Of a stretch of DNA of 64,000 nucleotides, positions 25,933 to 36,121 are shown one piece after another (within the stretch, counting starts at the first letter, position 1; every line of letters begins with the position of its first letter). A model generated the notes under the pieces. The model was not told where the DNA came from, searched no databases, and saw nothing but the letters and a program-made list of their open reading frames with translations. The DNA is from Chromobotia macracanthus. Taxonomy: Eukaryota > Chordata > Actinopteri > Cypriniformes > Botiidae. The stretch spans positions 13,536,001 through 13,600,000 of the forward strand of contig JAZGTH010000001.1 in assembly GCA_036877525.1 (NCBI GenBank), written 5' to 3'. The translations under genes and the position numbers were made by a program.

Positions 25933-26160
25933 TTTGGTAACACTTTAGTGTGGGGACCAATTCAACAAGTTGCCTATTAATTTGCATAATGGCTGTTTAT
26001 TTATACTTATCACGCACATATTAATGCCTTATTCTGCATGAGCATATTGAACATCCCCTAATCCTTCCCCAACAACTACCTTACTAAGTATTAATAAGCA
26101 GTAAAGTAGGAGTTTATTGAGGCAAAATCTGTAGTTAATGGTGAATATGCGTTTGCATTA
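25933..26160. mobile_element. Interspersed repeat starting AACACTTTAGTGTGGGGACC
   Basis: The opening AACACTTTAGTGTGGGGACC and the internal CTTATTCTGCATGAGCATAT resemble a repeat very common in cyprinid genomes. It is non-coding. The family name is not certain. Confidence 0.55.
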
Positions 26161-26459
26161 TACATTCACATAAAAATGTAGAGATATGAATATTTAGAAC
26201 AGACTCTGTAGTTTCATAGACCAATAGAAAATATCTTTAGACACAAAATGTCTCAAAACCTCTGTAGAAAATCTAGCTATATAGATTCTGCATGTAGTCA
26301 GTTTCATCAACATTTCTCATTTTGTTTACGTATTTCCTACCTTTAGTCGTTAGTTAAGCTCAAAACACTTCACTGTTGATCCAGCATTGGCATAGTACCT
26401 TCCACAGACCCACTGCCCTTGCAGGAGGGCCCTCTGTCCAGGTCTGTTATAATTAGAAC

Positions 26460-26740
26460 TATGTATCTGATCACATGTTAGTGTGCATGTGCACTCACAT
26501 TTTCAGAAGGGTGTCCTGTTTCACATGTATAAATAGAGTTTCTGTGTGGAGATGGTACGAATCTGTACCTGCTGCTAATCAATAGAGGGTTAAACCACTG
26601 AACATGTGCTGGGTGGGTGTGCTTAAGGTCTGTCACTTTGTGTTGTTTAGAGGAACAGACTGTAAAAACCTTTAGACTATAAAAAGCCTTTAGGATCCAC
26701 TTATCAACTGTAATATAAGTCTGACACAATGCCAGGTAAG
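26460..26740. promoter_or_regulatory. Candidate muscle-type promoter or enhancer
   Basis: Several motifs cluster here: CACATG E-boxes, a MEF2-like TATAAATAG at about 26529, an ERR half-site-like TTAAGGTCT at 26623-26631, and a TATA-like CTATAAAAAG at about 26677. On the plus strand the last is followed at about 26728 by ATGCCAG|GTAAGT, an ATG next to a strong donor. It lies 1.8 kb upstream of perm1. No downstream plus-strand exons were found, so a perm1 control element is the simplest reading. Confidence 0.3.
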
Positions 26741-27334
26741 TGAGTTAACATAACAGGGCTTTCAAGGTTATAAGTATCTAAGTTTTAAAAATTAAAATAA
26801 GACTTAGTAAAAAACTTATTAAAATAAGTTTTTTGTAAGTTAATTATAAAAAATGTGTATTGAAAAAGTGTGATACTGCAAATTTTTTCTTGTATGGCAA
26901 ATGTTTTACTCTCTTTTGCAATACATATTAATGCATATTGTCATAAACAAATGTTAATTACAAACAAAAGACTGGTAGATTGGCAGATTTTAGTTTCATT
27001 TTTACATTTCCTATATAATACAACAATACAAAATATTAATTAATGTGTCATTAATGAGTAATTCTTCTTTGGCATCTGTGACACGCAATCAAAACAACAA
27101 AATTGTAAGATAACATGCAAAATAGAAAATAAAACGTTACTGTATGCTTTTGCATTGTACAGAATGTGCAAAAAAATGTCCAACCAAAACAAACATATGA
27201 TGTTAAAGACATCATTAAAAAAAATCAATTTATCATAAATTATAAAAATGTTTAACCTTGGAGATGTTTTAAACAGAACTAAATTTTAGGTATTTACAGT
27301 GTGATGTGCAAAACAACAAATATTCAATGCTCAA

Positions 27335-27787
27335 TATTCAACTTAAAGACGGAAGTACAGTAGAATTTTAACCTGCATGGCTGTTACCAACATATCAAGC
27401 TGTAAAAGTAATGGGTGTGTTTTGTCTCTTCTGCTATCAGCTCTCTTTTCCCAGCAGGTGAACTTATCAACAAAGTGTTTTGCTTGGACTGAAGCAACTG
27501 CATCCGGGTTTCCATGAAAGATAACCTCAGTCCATTACACAACATTCCTGTGTGAACCTATATTCAACTTAAAGGCGGAAGTACAGTAGAATTTTAACCT
27601 GCATGGCTGTTACCGACATATCAAGCTGTAAAGGTAATCAGTGTGTTTTAGTCTCTTCTGCTATCAGCTCTCTTTTCCCAACAGGTGAACTTATCAACAA
27701 AGTGTTTTGCTTGGACTGAAGCAATTGCATCCGGGTTTCCATGAAAGATAACCTCAGTCCATTACACAACATTCCTGTGTGAACCTA
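27335..27787. repeat. 226-bp tandem duplication abutting the rnf223 stop codon
   Basis: Two adjacent copies, 27335-27560 and 27561-27787, differ at only a handful of positions and one single-base indel. Each runs from TATTCAACTTAAAG to CATTCCTGTGTGAACCTA. The last three bases of the second copy are the TAG stop of rnf223 on the minus strand, so the array begins its 3' UTR. Confidence 0.95.
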
Positions 27788-28474
27788 TGTGCCTTGTGAG
27801 CTCACTGTAGGCCTAGTAAAGGTAAACGGAGCTGTAGTCACTGGTGCCTCCCGGAGACATTCTGACAGAGAACCTCTGGACAAACACTGTAGAGGCCACA
27901 ATATAACAAAGAGGAGCACAAGGAGGACAATGAAGAAGAGTAAGAGCCTCTTCCAGTTACCATAAAAACCCAAGAATCGCAGGAGCCTGGTCCAAGATCC
28001 CTCTCTTGTCTCCTCACTCCTCACAGTCTCTACTGGTTTGCTTTCCCCGATGTTAATGCAGATGCAGTTGGGTATCATTGGGTTAGAGTAGCATAGCTTC
28101 TGTCCATCCAGGAATACTTTCTCCACTTGTTGCTGGTCTCTTGGAAGTTGACCCAGAACCTCCTGGCTGGTAACCAGATCTGGAGGACCGTGTTCAGGCA
28201 CGGATGTGGGCCGTCGACACAGGGGGCAGGTGATCTGGGTGCCCTTCTGCTCTGGTGAAATAATAACATAGCGTGCCAGACATTCCAGGCAGAAGGTATG
28301 GGTGCAATCAAGAAGCTTTGGAGTTTTGAAGGTGTTGTTGTATGCACAAAAGCAGATCGAACATTCCGGTCCGTCATTCCAGTCGGGGTCTGTGGCATCA
28401 TTGGAGGCCGTTGTCTCCTGTGTGGGTGGTATTGTTCCAGGAGGTGTAACTATCGACACTTCGAGCTCTAGCAT
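27785..28474 (-). CDS. rnf223: RING finger protein 223
   Basis: Predicted membrane-anchored RING E3 ubiquitin ligase of 229 aa in a single coding exon; its substrates are unknown. The C3HC4 RING has C38/C41, C57/H59, C62/C65 and C83/C86, in the order CSIC, CTHTFCLEC, CPLC. A conserved central block with KLCYSNP follows, then one hydrophobic segment (about 176-196) ending WPLQC, as in human RNF223. An acceptor (CACTGTAG) lies one base before the ATG at 28472-28474, so an untranslated exon is spliced on upstream. The stop codon is the edge of a tandem duplication. The neighbour C1orf159 homologue is the same partner as in human. Confidence 0.92.
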   Translation of the reverse strand: MLELEVSIVTPPGTIPPTQETTASNDATDPDWNDGPECSICFCAYNNTFKTPKLLDCTHTFCLECLARYVIISPEQKGTQITCPLCRRPTSVPEHGPPDLVTSQEVLGQLPRDQQQVEKVFLDGQKLCYSNPMIPNCICINIGESKPVETVRSEETREGSWTRLLRFLGFYGNWKRLLLFFIVLLVLLFVILWPLQCLSRGSLSECLREAPVTTAPFTFTRPTVSSQGT

Positions 28475-29423
28475 CCTACAGTGTGTGTTCAGCAGAATCC
28501 CTAAAAAGAAACAGTTAATCCCTTAGTTATTGGCACAACCAATGTTTGCAAGCATGCTAGTTGCAACGAATACATGGTTAAATGCAATATTGTTAAACTA
28601 TATATTAAGGATGAAATTGCTTCAATATAAAGTGGTTTTATATGCATTGTTTAATTCAGTTTAAGAACACACAGAAGCCTAATTGTTCTGAAAAGCTTTC
28701 AGTATGATTACATACCAGGATTAATACACTAACTTAACAGTAATAAATAATGTGTGTTTACAGTAAGCAAAAGCTGCTTTGTTTGAGTTTCAGAATCTCA
28801 AGTGGTTAGCTAGGCTGGCAGTGTCTGACATAGCAAATGCCAAACTGTTAATGTGGTCGCCATGGTCATACTGCAGCACTGTTTATGATAAATGCCAAGA
28901 TAAAACCCACATAAATGTCTAAAATCAAGCAGGAAAACTGTTACAACTGAGGTACGATTGTCACAGTAAATCAAATTTTTCAAAAATCTTTTTCAGCATC
29001 ACACCTGTTCATTGTGGCTTAGATTTGTCGTACATTGATTAAAATTACTTTGTAAATCTGCTTCTAAATAAGAATACATTCAAATATTTTAAACAAATAT
29101 AATAATAAATATATGTACAATACATTACTTAAAAAATAAAAAAAATCATCCATTAACATAAAAATCACTTTAAAAACATGATCTTAAGGGCAATACATTA
29201 TTACCTTAAAAGAGGCAGGGAATATTTCTTGTAAAATCTATTTAAAGTTGGTTTAATAAAGACTGATCCTGTAAAGTTGTCCAAACAAGTACTTCAGTGT
29301 CTTTCCACACCTGTCTCAGTCTTCCAGTAAAACGTAACTGTTCTCACCTGCTCTTAGAAGACTGAATATACATCTGAACTGTGACTCAAGTCACTTAAGC
29401 CATAAATCATAACCTTCTTCCTC

Positions 29424-29462
<39 letters not shown>

Positions 29463-32235
29463 CCACAATTATCTTCCGTACAAAACCGAACAACTTACAT
29501 GTTCAAATTGTGGAACAGCAGGTGCAACGGCAAAGAGAGGGAAGCAGGAAGCAGTTTTCCGATAGGATTAGGTTTCATTATACTGTGCAGTCATTGTAGA
29601 CATTGGGTGTAACAGTGTAACAATGACAAAGCAAAGTGACTAAAGAATTGTTAAGGTTTGAAAAGTCCTTTACATTTAAAGGTATTATAACTGACAATTT
29701 TGTGACTTAATAAGAATTTAATAGTTTTACTTGCCTCTACATTTGGAGAGAATTTATCTATTATTCTCTGTTCTTTATTTTTGTTGTGTTATTAATCTTG
29801 CACTTTTTCCAATAGATTTGTATTGATAAATGGCAGTATAGACAAATTATACACTGTACAGTTATATATTGTATGTATATTGTCATTGCATGTATATTGT
29901 CATATTATCACCCTGCAACTGCATTGACAGCCTCAAAAACATGTTGTCAATGTCTGTTAAACTATCAAATATTTTATTATACACTACTACAGAAATTAGC
30001 CATAAATTCAAACCATTGGCAAAGTCATAAAGTAATGATCGTTGCTTTCTCATGCTCCCTATCTCATGAGGATAGGCAGCTTGGAAAAATGTCTGGGTTG
30101 TTTATACATGTGTGATAGTAATCACGTGTCATCACAAGGCTCAGTAAAAATGGGTTTCTTGTTTGTTTTTGTGCCCTTTACAGTGTAGTGTGATAATTAA
30201 TGTTAGTAGCATGACTTCGTTTTAAATAATCACTTTAAAAATGTGTGATTAAATATTGATGGGACAAACAGCAGCACATAATAAGAAGACAGCTATGTTT
30301 GTGCTGTACTTGCTTTATTTTGATCTAGTATTGTCATGAGGAAGCACTTATATTTTTAGAAGTAAATGTGTTCAAAGTCTCCTTCATCTGTTTACCAAAG
30401 GCAGGTGTAAACCAGACAGTCACGTTTAGATGGATTGTAGTTTCCTGGCCACAATAATAGTAAAGCTTGATTATGTGGAATCACTTTGGGTTTAAGTTCA
30501 ATAAAATATTCTACAAGCAATTATTCTTCAGAATAATTCAGACTGTACCTACCTATAATAAGAATACTTGAAAGTTTTATTCATATGCTCCGCTCTAACT
30601 TTTATAACTACCTCTTCTCAGAACTCCCATAACTGATTTATAGTGCCATGTTACTGTATATTCATATAACAAAGCTTGTTGTGATATGAAAAACCTTTGG
30701 ACTGTGTAAAAAATCATGCAAAACAATAGCGTTACTAAAAAACAAAAATTGATGAAAATGGCCATGAATTATCATTCATCAAAGTGTATTTTATTTGTGT
30801 AAACACTGACATCATCAAATGTGTGATCAAAAGTCCAATAAGACATCAACATAAAACAAGCTTAGCATCTGATATCTACAGATAATTCATATACAAAACC
30901 TATGGACTTGGTCTCCAGTTGCTGCACAACAGCCAATAACAATGGCATAGGAAATAGGTTTATTCTACTTGGTTATTTTTTTTAAATTCAGGATCACTGC
31001 TGTATCCCCCACTACACGAACCAAGACATTTATCTTAAGTAAACATTCCTTGCTTTATCTTAAAACAGCATACTGAAGAGTTTACATTTTACAATAAACA
31101 CACAGACATTCAAATACTAAAATAAAAAAGAAAAGGTATAGAATAACCAAACAACATAATCTTCAAATAAACAGAACCAATACAAAGACAGAAAATGTAA
31201 AAGAGAACAATTAAATTCATGATATGGCATTTTAAAGGCCACTATTTGCAATGCATGTCTACAAAGTCAAGTCAAAAATGGAATAGACCTCTTCAGCCTC
31301 TTCACAGAAATACAGTGTATACCTTCCTTAAGATGACAAGCATTTATCCACTTTAATCAAAAACGATACACGATATTTAGCAGATCACATATAAGTTATT
31401 TCATAATCTAATTTGGTATAAAATGTACAAAATCAAGATGGGCTTCATCCATTAGCACATTCAGTTAATGGCACTTTGTATGATACAATGGAAATAAAGA
31501 ATAATTAAAATCAGTCGGGACATCTTCATGACAGTTTTTCTTATATTTAGTGCATCCACAGCATAATGTCACTTTAAGGCTCAGCAAATTTTAATTATTA
31601 TATATCTGGGAACATCTTTGGTGCATGCCAGAATCATATATACTGAATATAGTGATGAAACTTGCTATTGTTAACAAGGGAACCTTTTCTGATGTTAACA
31701 GGTCATAAAACAAAAGCAAAAAGCATTTTCTAACCAAAGCCCATATAAAGGTACTTTCCAGCAATTGTTGAATGTGTCATTAAAAAGTGCTGATGGAATT
31801 TGTGAGAAAGGTACAGTCAACAGAAAATGTGTGTGCTTGGAAAAAAAACATGAAAACTGCTTTATCCAAACTTGGAAAATACAAATGGCTTCTTTTTCAA
31901 TTCAATGAGGTTGGAGGAGTTGTGTGCAAATATTATTAACTGTGGAAGTCTCTTTTTGGATCCTAGTTACAATGTCACAAGATTTAATAGTACAATATCA
32001 CATGAAAATACTGCTAATAAATATAAACATTACAAAATTCATTGAGAAAACAAGATACTCGACTTAATTACAGAATAACACTCAAAAATACTCTAGTAGT
32101 GCAACACCTGGTTTTTAAAAAAAGGAACAAAATAATGTGTGAAAAATATATAAATAGAAATAAATACCTGGCTTTTTTGAGCATATGAAAAGAAAAAGTA
32201 TAATCTAAAAAAGGTTTTCAAAATAAAAGCCTACA
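28475..32235. other. AT-rich intergenic DNA between rnf223 and the C1orf159 homologue
   Basis: No coding exon is supported over about 3.7 kb. It holds a CT microsatellite at 29428-29459, the probable rnf223 leader and promoter on its left, and the probable C1orf159 3' UTR on its right. I looked for the miR-200 family seeds known from this synteny block in other vertebrates and did not see them. Confidence 0.5.
29428..29459. repeat. CT dinucleotide microsatellite
   Basis: About 15 uninterrupted TC units following CTCTTTCC. Confidence 0.95.
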
Positions 32236-32366
32236 TCAGAAACATATCACTTGCTCATGTACGTAACTGAGGAAATTTTCACCAAAAACAAGGCCAAGAA
32301 TCTTAAGAAAACAGTGCTGGGGGACAAACCTTTCCATGTGAAAGGGGGCACATAACTCGTAACTGG

Positions 32367-33316
32367 TCACACATTGTATACCTCTGTTGTTGCCCCAGTT
32401 GCCACAGTAGCACTGCTGGATGCTGATTTTGCTGAAGGTCTCTCCCTCCTGACATATCTTGGTTTGCGAACTGCAGATATAAAAATACATGAACTTCCTA
32501 ATCTTTACAATACTCTATGACATCTCAGATTACATTCATCATATATACTACAGTACCACACTTCTATCAGATATTACAAACAGAAGATGATAAAAGGTTT
32601 AGTACAGTTGGAATTAGGATACACCACTGGTTTGGCAATTTCTGATTTTAAAATACCACAAATTTTAACAGCGAATAAAAGATAAGGGAGTAGTTCAAAT
32701 TCCTCATACCTGAAGATGTGGCTTCAGGAATCATGACGGCCTTAAAAGAAAATATTTCTTCATTAGTACTTTTGTTATGGATTAGCTTAGCTAATGTTTA
32801 AAGGACAACGCTATATTCATTAATATAACACACAGAGACAATGAATGGATTGTAGATCTTACCGTCTCACTTGGTTGGAATATAAAAGCTGACAAAGGAA
32901 AAAATAATATTGAAAAAAACTTTGTAAATTATTATTTGATAAAAATTTTAATTATGTAAGCATTGTTTTTTTTACCCTTGTTGCGCCTGTAAAAGACTCC
33001 AGGAAGGCGGTTTGAGCGTTTAAGGTAAAAGAACGATGCAACAGAGAGAATGAGACCCAGGCTGATCAGCAGGGTTCCCAGAAGGACAGACGCCGCTACA
33101 CCTGGACCACCTGCCATTGCACACACAAGGCACAAATAATGACTCCTGAGAGCAATTTGAAATAGAAAAGTACATTTGGTTTTACAGCTGTTTTGTTTGG
33201 GGGCTGTCTGCAATCACTTTTAACTTACCAATCACTGTGATCGCAGGTATTGGAGTGTGACTGATCCTTGCTAGAGGACAAGTAGAAAAATATACAATGA
33301 GAAACTTTAATGAGCC

Positions 33317-33376
<60 letters not shown>

Positions 33377-34178
33377 TAGTAAATATAGAGTATATTTATT
33401 TGTGACAGCACCTTATATACCTTTATTGTCTGTGTAGTGTAACATACACTAATGTAAGTGTACACTAAGGTAACATACACTACACATTAATGTACACTAA
33501 TGTGTAGTGTAACATACACTCTATGTAAACATACAATAATGTCTATGGCACAGCACTTACTATGGTTAAACGTTAAATTCCCCTGCTCTGGTGAGTCACA
33601 GGACACACAAAAACTTGTATTGTTTTCGTGAACATGGAGGCCTACGGGAGAATTCAATGTTACAAAATATCTTGGCAAATATACAAAGCCTATTGTTCTT
33701 ACTGAACTAGCATCACACAAATATTAGGAACCCCCATTTATCCTTCATAAGACCCCTCTGCATGTACTGTATATATATATTATATATATATATATATATA
33801 TTCATGCGTAATACTACATACTAAAGCTGTACTTCAAACGAGAAACATACCAGGATCACAGAGTGTACTATTTGCACAGGTTTCATTCATTCTCTTGATA
33901 CTTGATTTGCAACATTCATTGGAACTTCCCAGCAAAGCCTGGAAGAAATACATACATCAAGACTTGAATTAGCCTTAATGCTGTATATCAAGTGAACAAG
34001 CATTTGTACAACACAGAATTACAGTAACCAGTGCATTCTCAATAGTTAACACTCTCACATACTGAGAGCTGAGTGACTATTCCAAAGATTCCTAAAGAGT
34101 AAAGACAAGATATACCTTGATCTGTGTAATTTCTATCACAAAAAGAGCAGCACTGATGATGTGGTAGACTTTACTCAT
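32367..34178 (-). CDS. C1orf159 homologue, single-pass membrane protein of unknown function
   Basis: Uncharacterised type I-like membrane protein. Minus-strand exons: 34116-34178, 33851-33938, 33561-33641, 33229-33270, 32976-33110, 32863-32888, 32710-32740 and 32367-32470 (570 nt, 189 aa). A hydrophobic N-terminus could be a signal peptide. A Cys-rich ectodomain follows (ECC, LCDPG, FCVSC) with N-glycosylation sites such as NETC and NNTS. Then comes a Gly-rich membrane segment (about 95-121), a basic RRNK stop-transfer, the highly conserved VRKPRYVRRERP and a Ser/Thr-rich tail ending TEVYNV. The last parts match human C1orf159 closely. An untranslated exon appears to end at 34629 (donor CAAAG|GTAAG) and to splice to 34191. 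Function is not known. Confidence 0.88.
33320..33373. repeat. TA/GA microsatellite
   Basis: A short TA run followed by about 20 AG units, in an intron of the C1orf159 homologue. Confidence 0.95.
33425..33525. repeat. Local direct and inverted repeats (GTGTAGTGTAACATACACT)
   Basis: GTGTAGTGTAACATACACTA occurs twice, about 67 bases apart, with the complementary GTAACATACACTACACATTA between them. The segment can fold on itself. It is intronic. Confidence 0.8.
33767..33802. repeat. TA microsatellite
   Basis: About 17 TA units in an intron of the C1orf159 homologue. Confidence 0.9.
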
Positions 34179-34629
34179 GATGAGATTACTCCTGTGGGTT
34201 AGATTGAGTCAATATGGATCTGAAACCCATTAGGATTGCCACAGTGAAGGTAAGCCATGTTATGTAAAATATAGCATGTCAAAGACGCGCCATCAAGAGC
34301 CACCAAATGTGGCGCGGCTCCTCGTCCTGCCACCGCGATTGTAGCTGTACGAACGGCAGCTAACACTCAGTACTAATGGCTTCATTTGTGGATTGGTGTA
34401 TAGAGGTAAATATGAACTAAAGAGCGACATTTTGCAAACTAGCACAAGTTAACCCACCCAACAGGTTCTTAACCAGTCTGTTCACTGGTAATCTGAGCGC
34501 CTGGCTAATGGACGTGTCGTTTGTTGTACATACATACATGATACGCGTTATAAATTGATGCAGGAAGCTCCGACGTTCCCGACGACATTATCCATATTTT
34601 ATATGTTAAGATAAGCAGGTGAACTTACC

Positions 34630-35760
34630 TTTGAAACCAAGTCGTAACGTGTCAGAAATCGCTTGACAACGACGGTATACTTCCTGAGAAATAAACCGTG
34701 GGTTGCCAAAATACCGGTCTTGTTACGACTGTAACGCAGCCTATTCGTTCTCAGATCGGTTTTGTCATCATAACCATTTCATTGCACAATAATGCTCAAA
34801 CTGTAATACGCATACCAACGCGTGTAATAGTAATAAAACATAAAACATATCGTAACCAGACAATGTAGCGGTAATCTGAGGTTTGATGCATTGGCGAGGT
34901 ATTATAATAGACCATTTTCTTTACAAATCGTGAGGTTTATATGGAGTTATGTGACATGTTGTGGGTCCGTTGTGGAAATGGGTCATGTCAGAAACTTCAC
35001 ACTTTCAAAGCAATACGACTTTTATTATGAAGATAAGCGTATCTTTGGTTGCTAGGATACATCTATTAATAGCGACCACGGCTCTTGTCACTAGACGATT
35101 TTATTACAGTAAACAAAGCGGCTGACAGTATGAAAGTATGGTTTTACATTTCTTACGACTTTAGTTATCAACCAACATATTAAATGTGAGTGATCAATAA
35201 GATCAACAACCGGCATTTTTGTATCGGCCAATGTTCACACAAACCTTACCGTTTCTCTCTTATTCGCAGGTACAACCAGCAGCGTTACATAAGGGCAGCA
35301 CATCATTTTATATGCAATTGCAGTTTGCGTGCAATTTCTATAATTTCTTGAGTAAAAAATAAAATAATTAGTGTCAAATGATATTCATTAAATGACCAGA
35401 TTACATTAGGCTAACGCTCTAAATATGGTTCAACATATATTATAATAATTAACATAATATATAAATAATATAATAAAATAATAATTAACATAATCATTCA
35501 GTTATAGGACACATATTTTTTTCGTACTTCATAGTGCCACCTAGCGATGCATCTTCTAAGTGTGTCTAGCCGGGGACTCGAGAATATATTCGCAAAAATA
35601 TGTCCGTCTCTGGATCAGTCTTGCTGTGAATGACGGGGGAAAATATTGCTGGAAACTTTCACAGTTTGAATTGTGTAGCGCGGGAAAATGCCGTAGTACG
35701 TCACGCGCTAGACGGTCACGCTTGTCAACGGTCACCGACGCTTCATTTCTCTCACCGTAA
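34630..35760. promoter_or_regulatory. Intergenic promoter region, C1orf159 homologue / iho1
   Basis: The two genes diverge from this interval. On the right, GCGCGGGAAA at 35678-35687 matches the E2F consensus, a site used by E2F6 complexes to silence meiotic genes in somatic cells in mammals. Its role for iho1 here is inference. The left part around 34250-34720 is CpG-richer and probably contains the C1orf159 start. Confidence 0.5.
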
Positions 35761-35876
35761 AATATAACCGTACATAATAACCGTATAACCATACATAACC
35801 GTACATAATAACCGTATAACCGTACATAACCGTACATAATAACCGTATAACCGTACATAATAACCGTACAACGTAT
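35760..35876 (+). repeat. Minisatellite of ATAACCGTA units in the iho1 leader
   Basis: About 115 bases built from variants of CCGTACATAATAACCGTATA. It stops just before a donor-like AAAG|GTAAGC at 35880. If 36092 is the next acceptor (TTTCTCACAG), the repeat lies in the transcribed but untranslated first exon of iho1. Confidence 0.85.
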
Positions 35877-36121
35877 AAAGGTAAGCCTGCAGCCTTTAAA
35901 ATGAACTCATGGAGTTTAACACTTGCGTTTTCTTTGGTTTGTTGTGAATGTAGTTCAGTTTGAACTGCTCACCTTTGCTCAGATACACGTTCGCTTCTTT
36001 CATTTCTTCAGTACATTATACAGAGACTAACAAGTGAAGCAAGTTTGTATTTCTTGTTGAATATGAAGTGCTCTTGTTGGGTTTCTCACAGTGCAGTTGT
36101 GTGGCCGTGAAAGCCTAGAAA

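Larger units (their letters stand above)
24778..26460. other. perm1 upstream DNA with repeats, no exon seen
   Basis: AT-rich. It contains a CA microsatellite at 25461-25500 and a repeat at 25933-26160. An untranslated first exon of perm1 may lie here or further right, but I could not identify it. Confidence 0.4.

Noticed and set aside
28475..32235. miR-200b/200a/429 cluster expected near C1orf159 from mammalian synteny
   Set aside because: I read this interval for the mature sequences on both strands and did not see them; the cluster is likely outside the window or on the other ohnologous chromosome.
35556..35858. 100-codon minus-strand frame with repeated YGY residues
   Set aside because: The repetitive residues come from translating the ATAACCGTA minisatellite.
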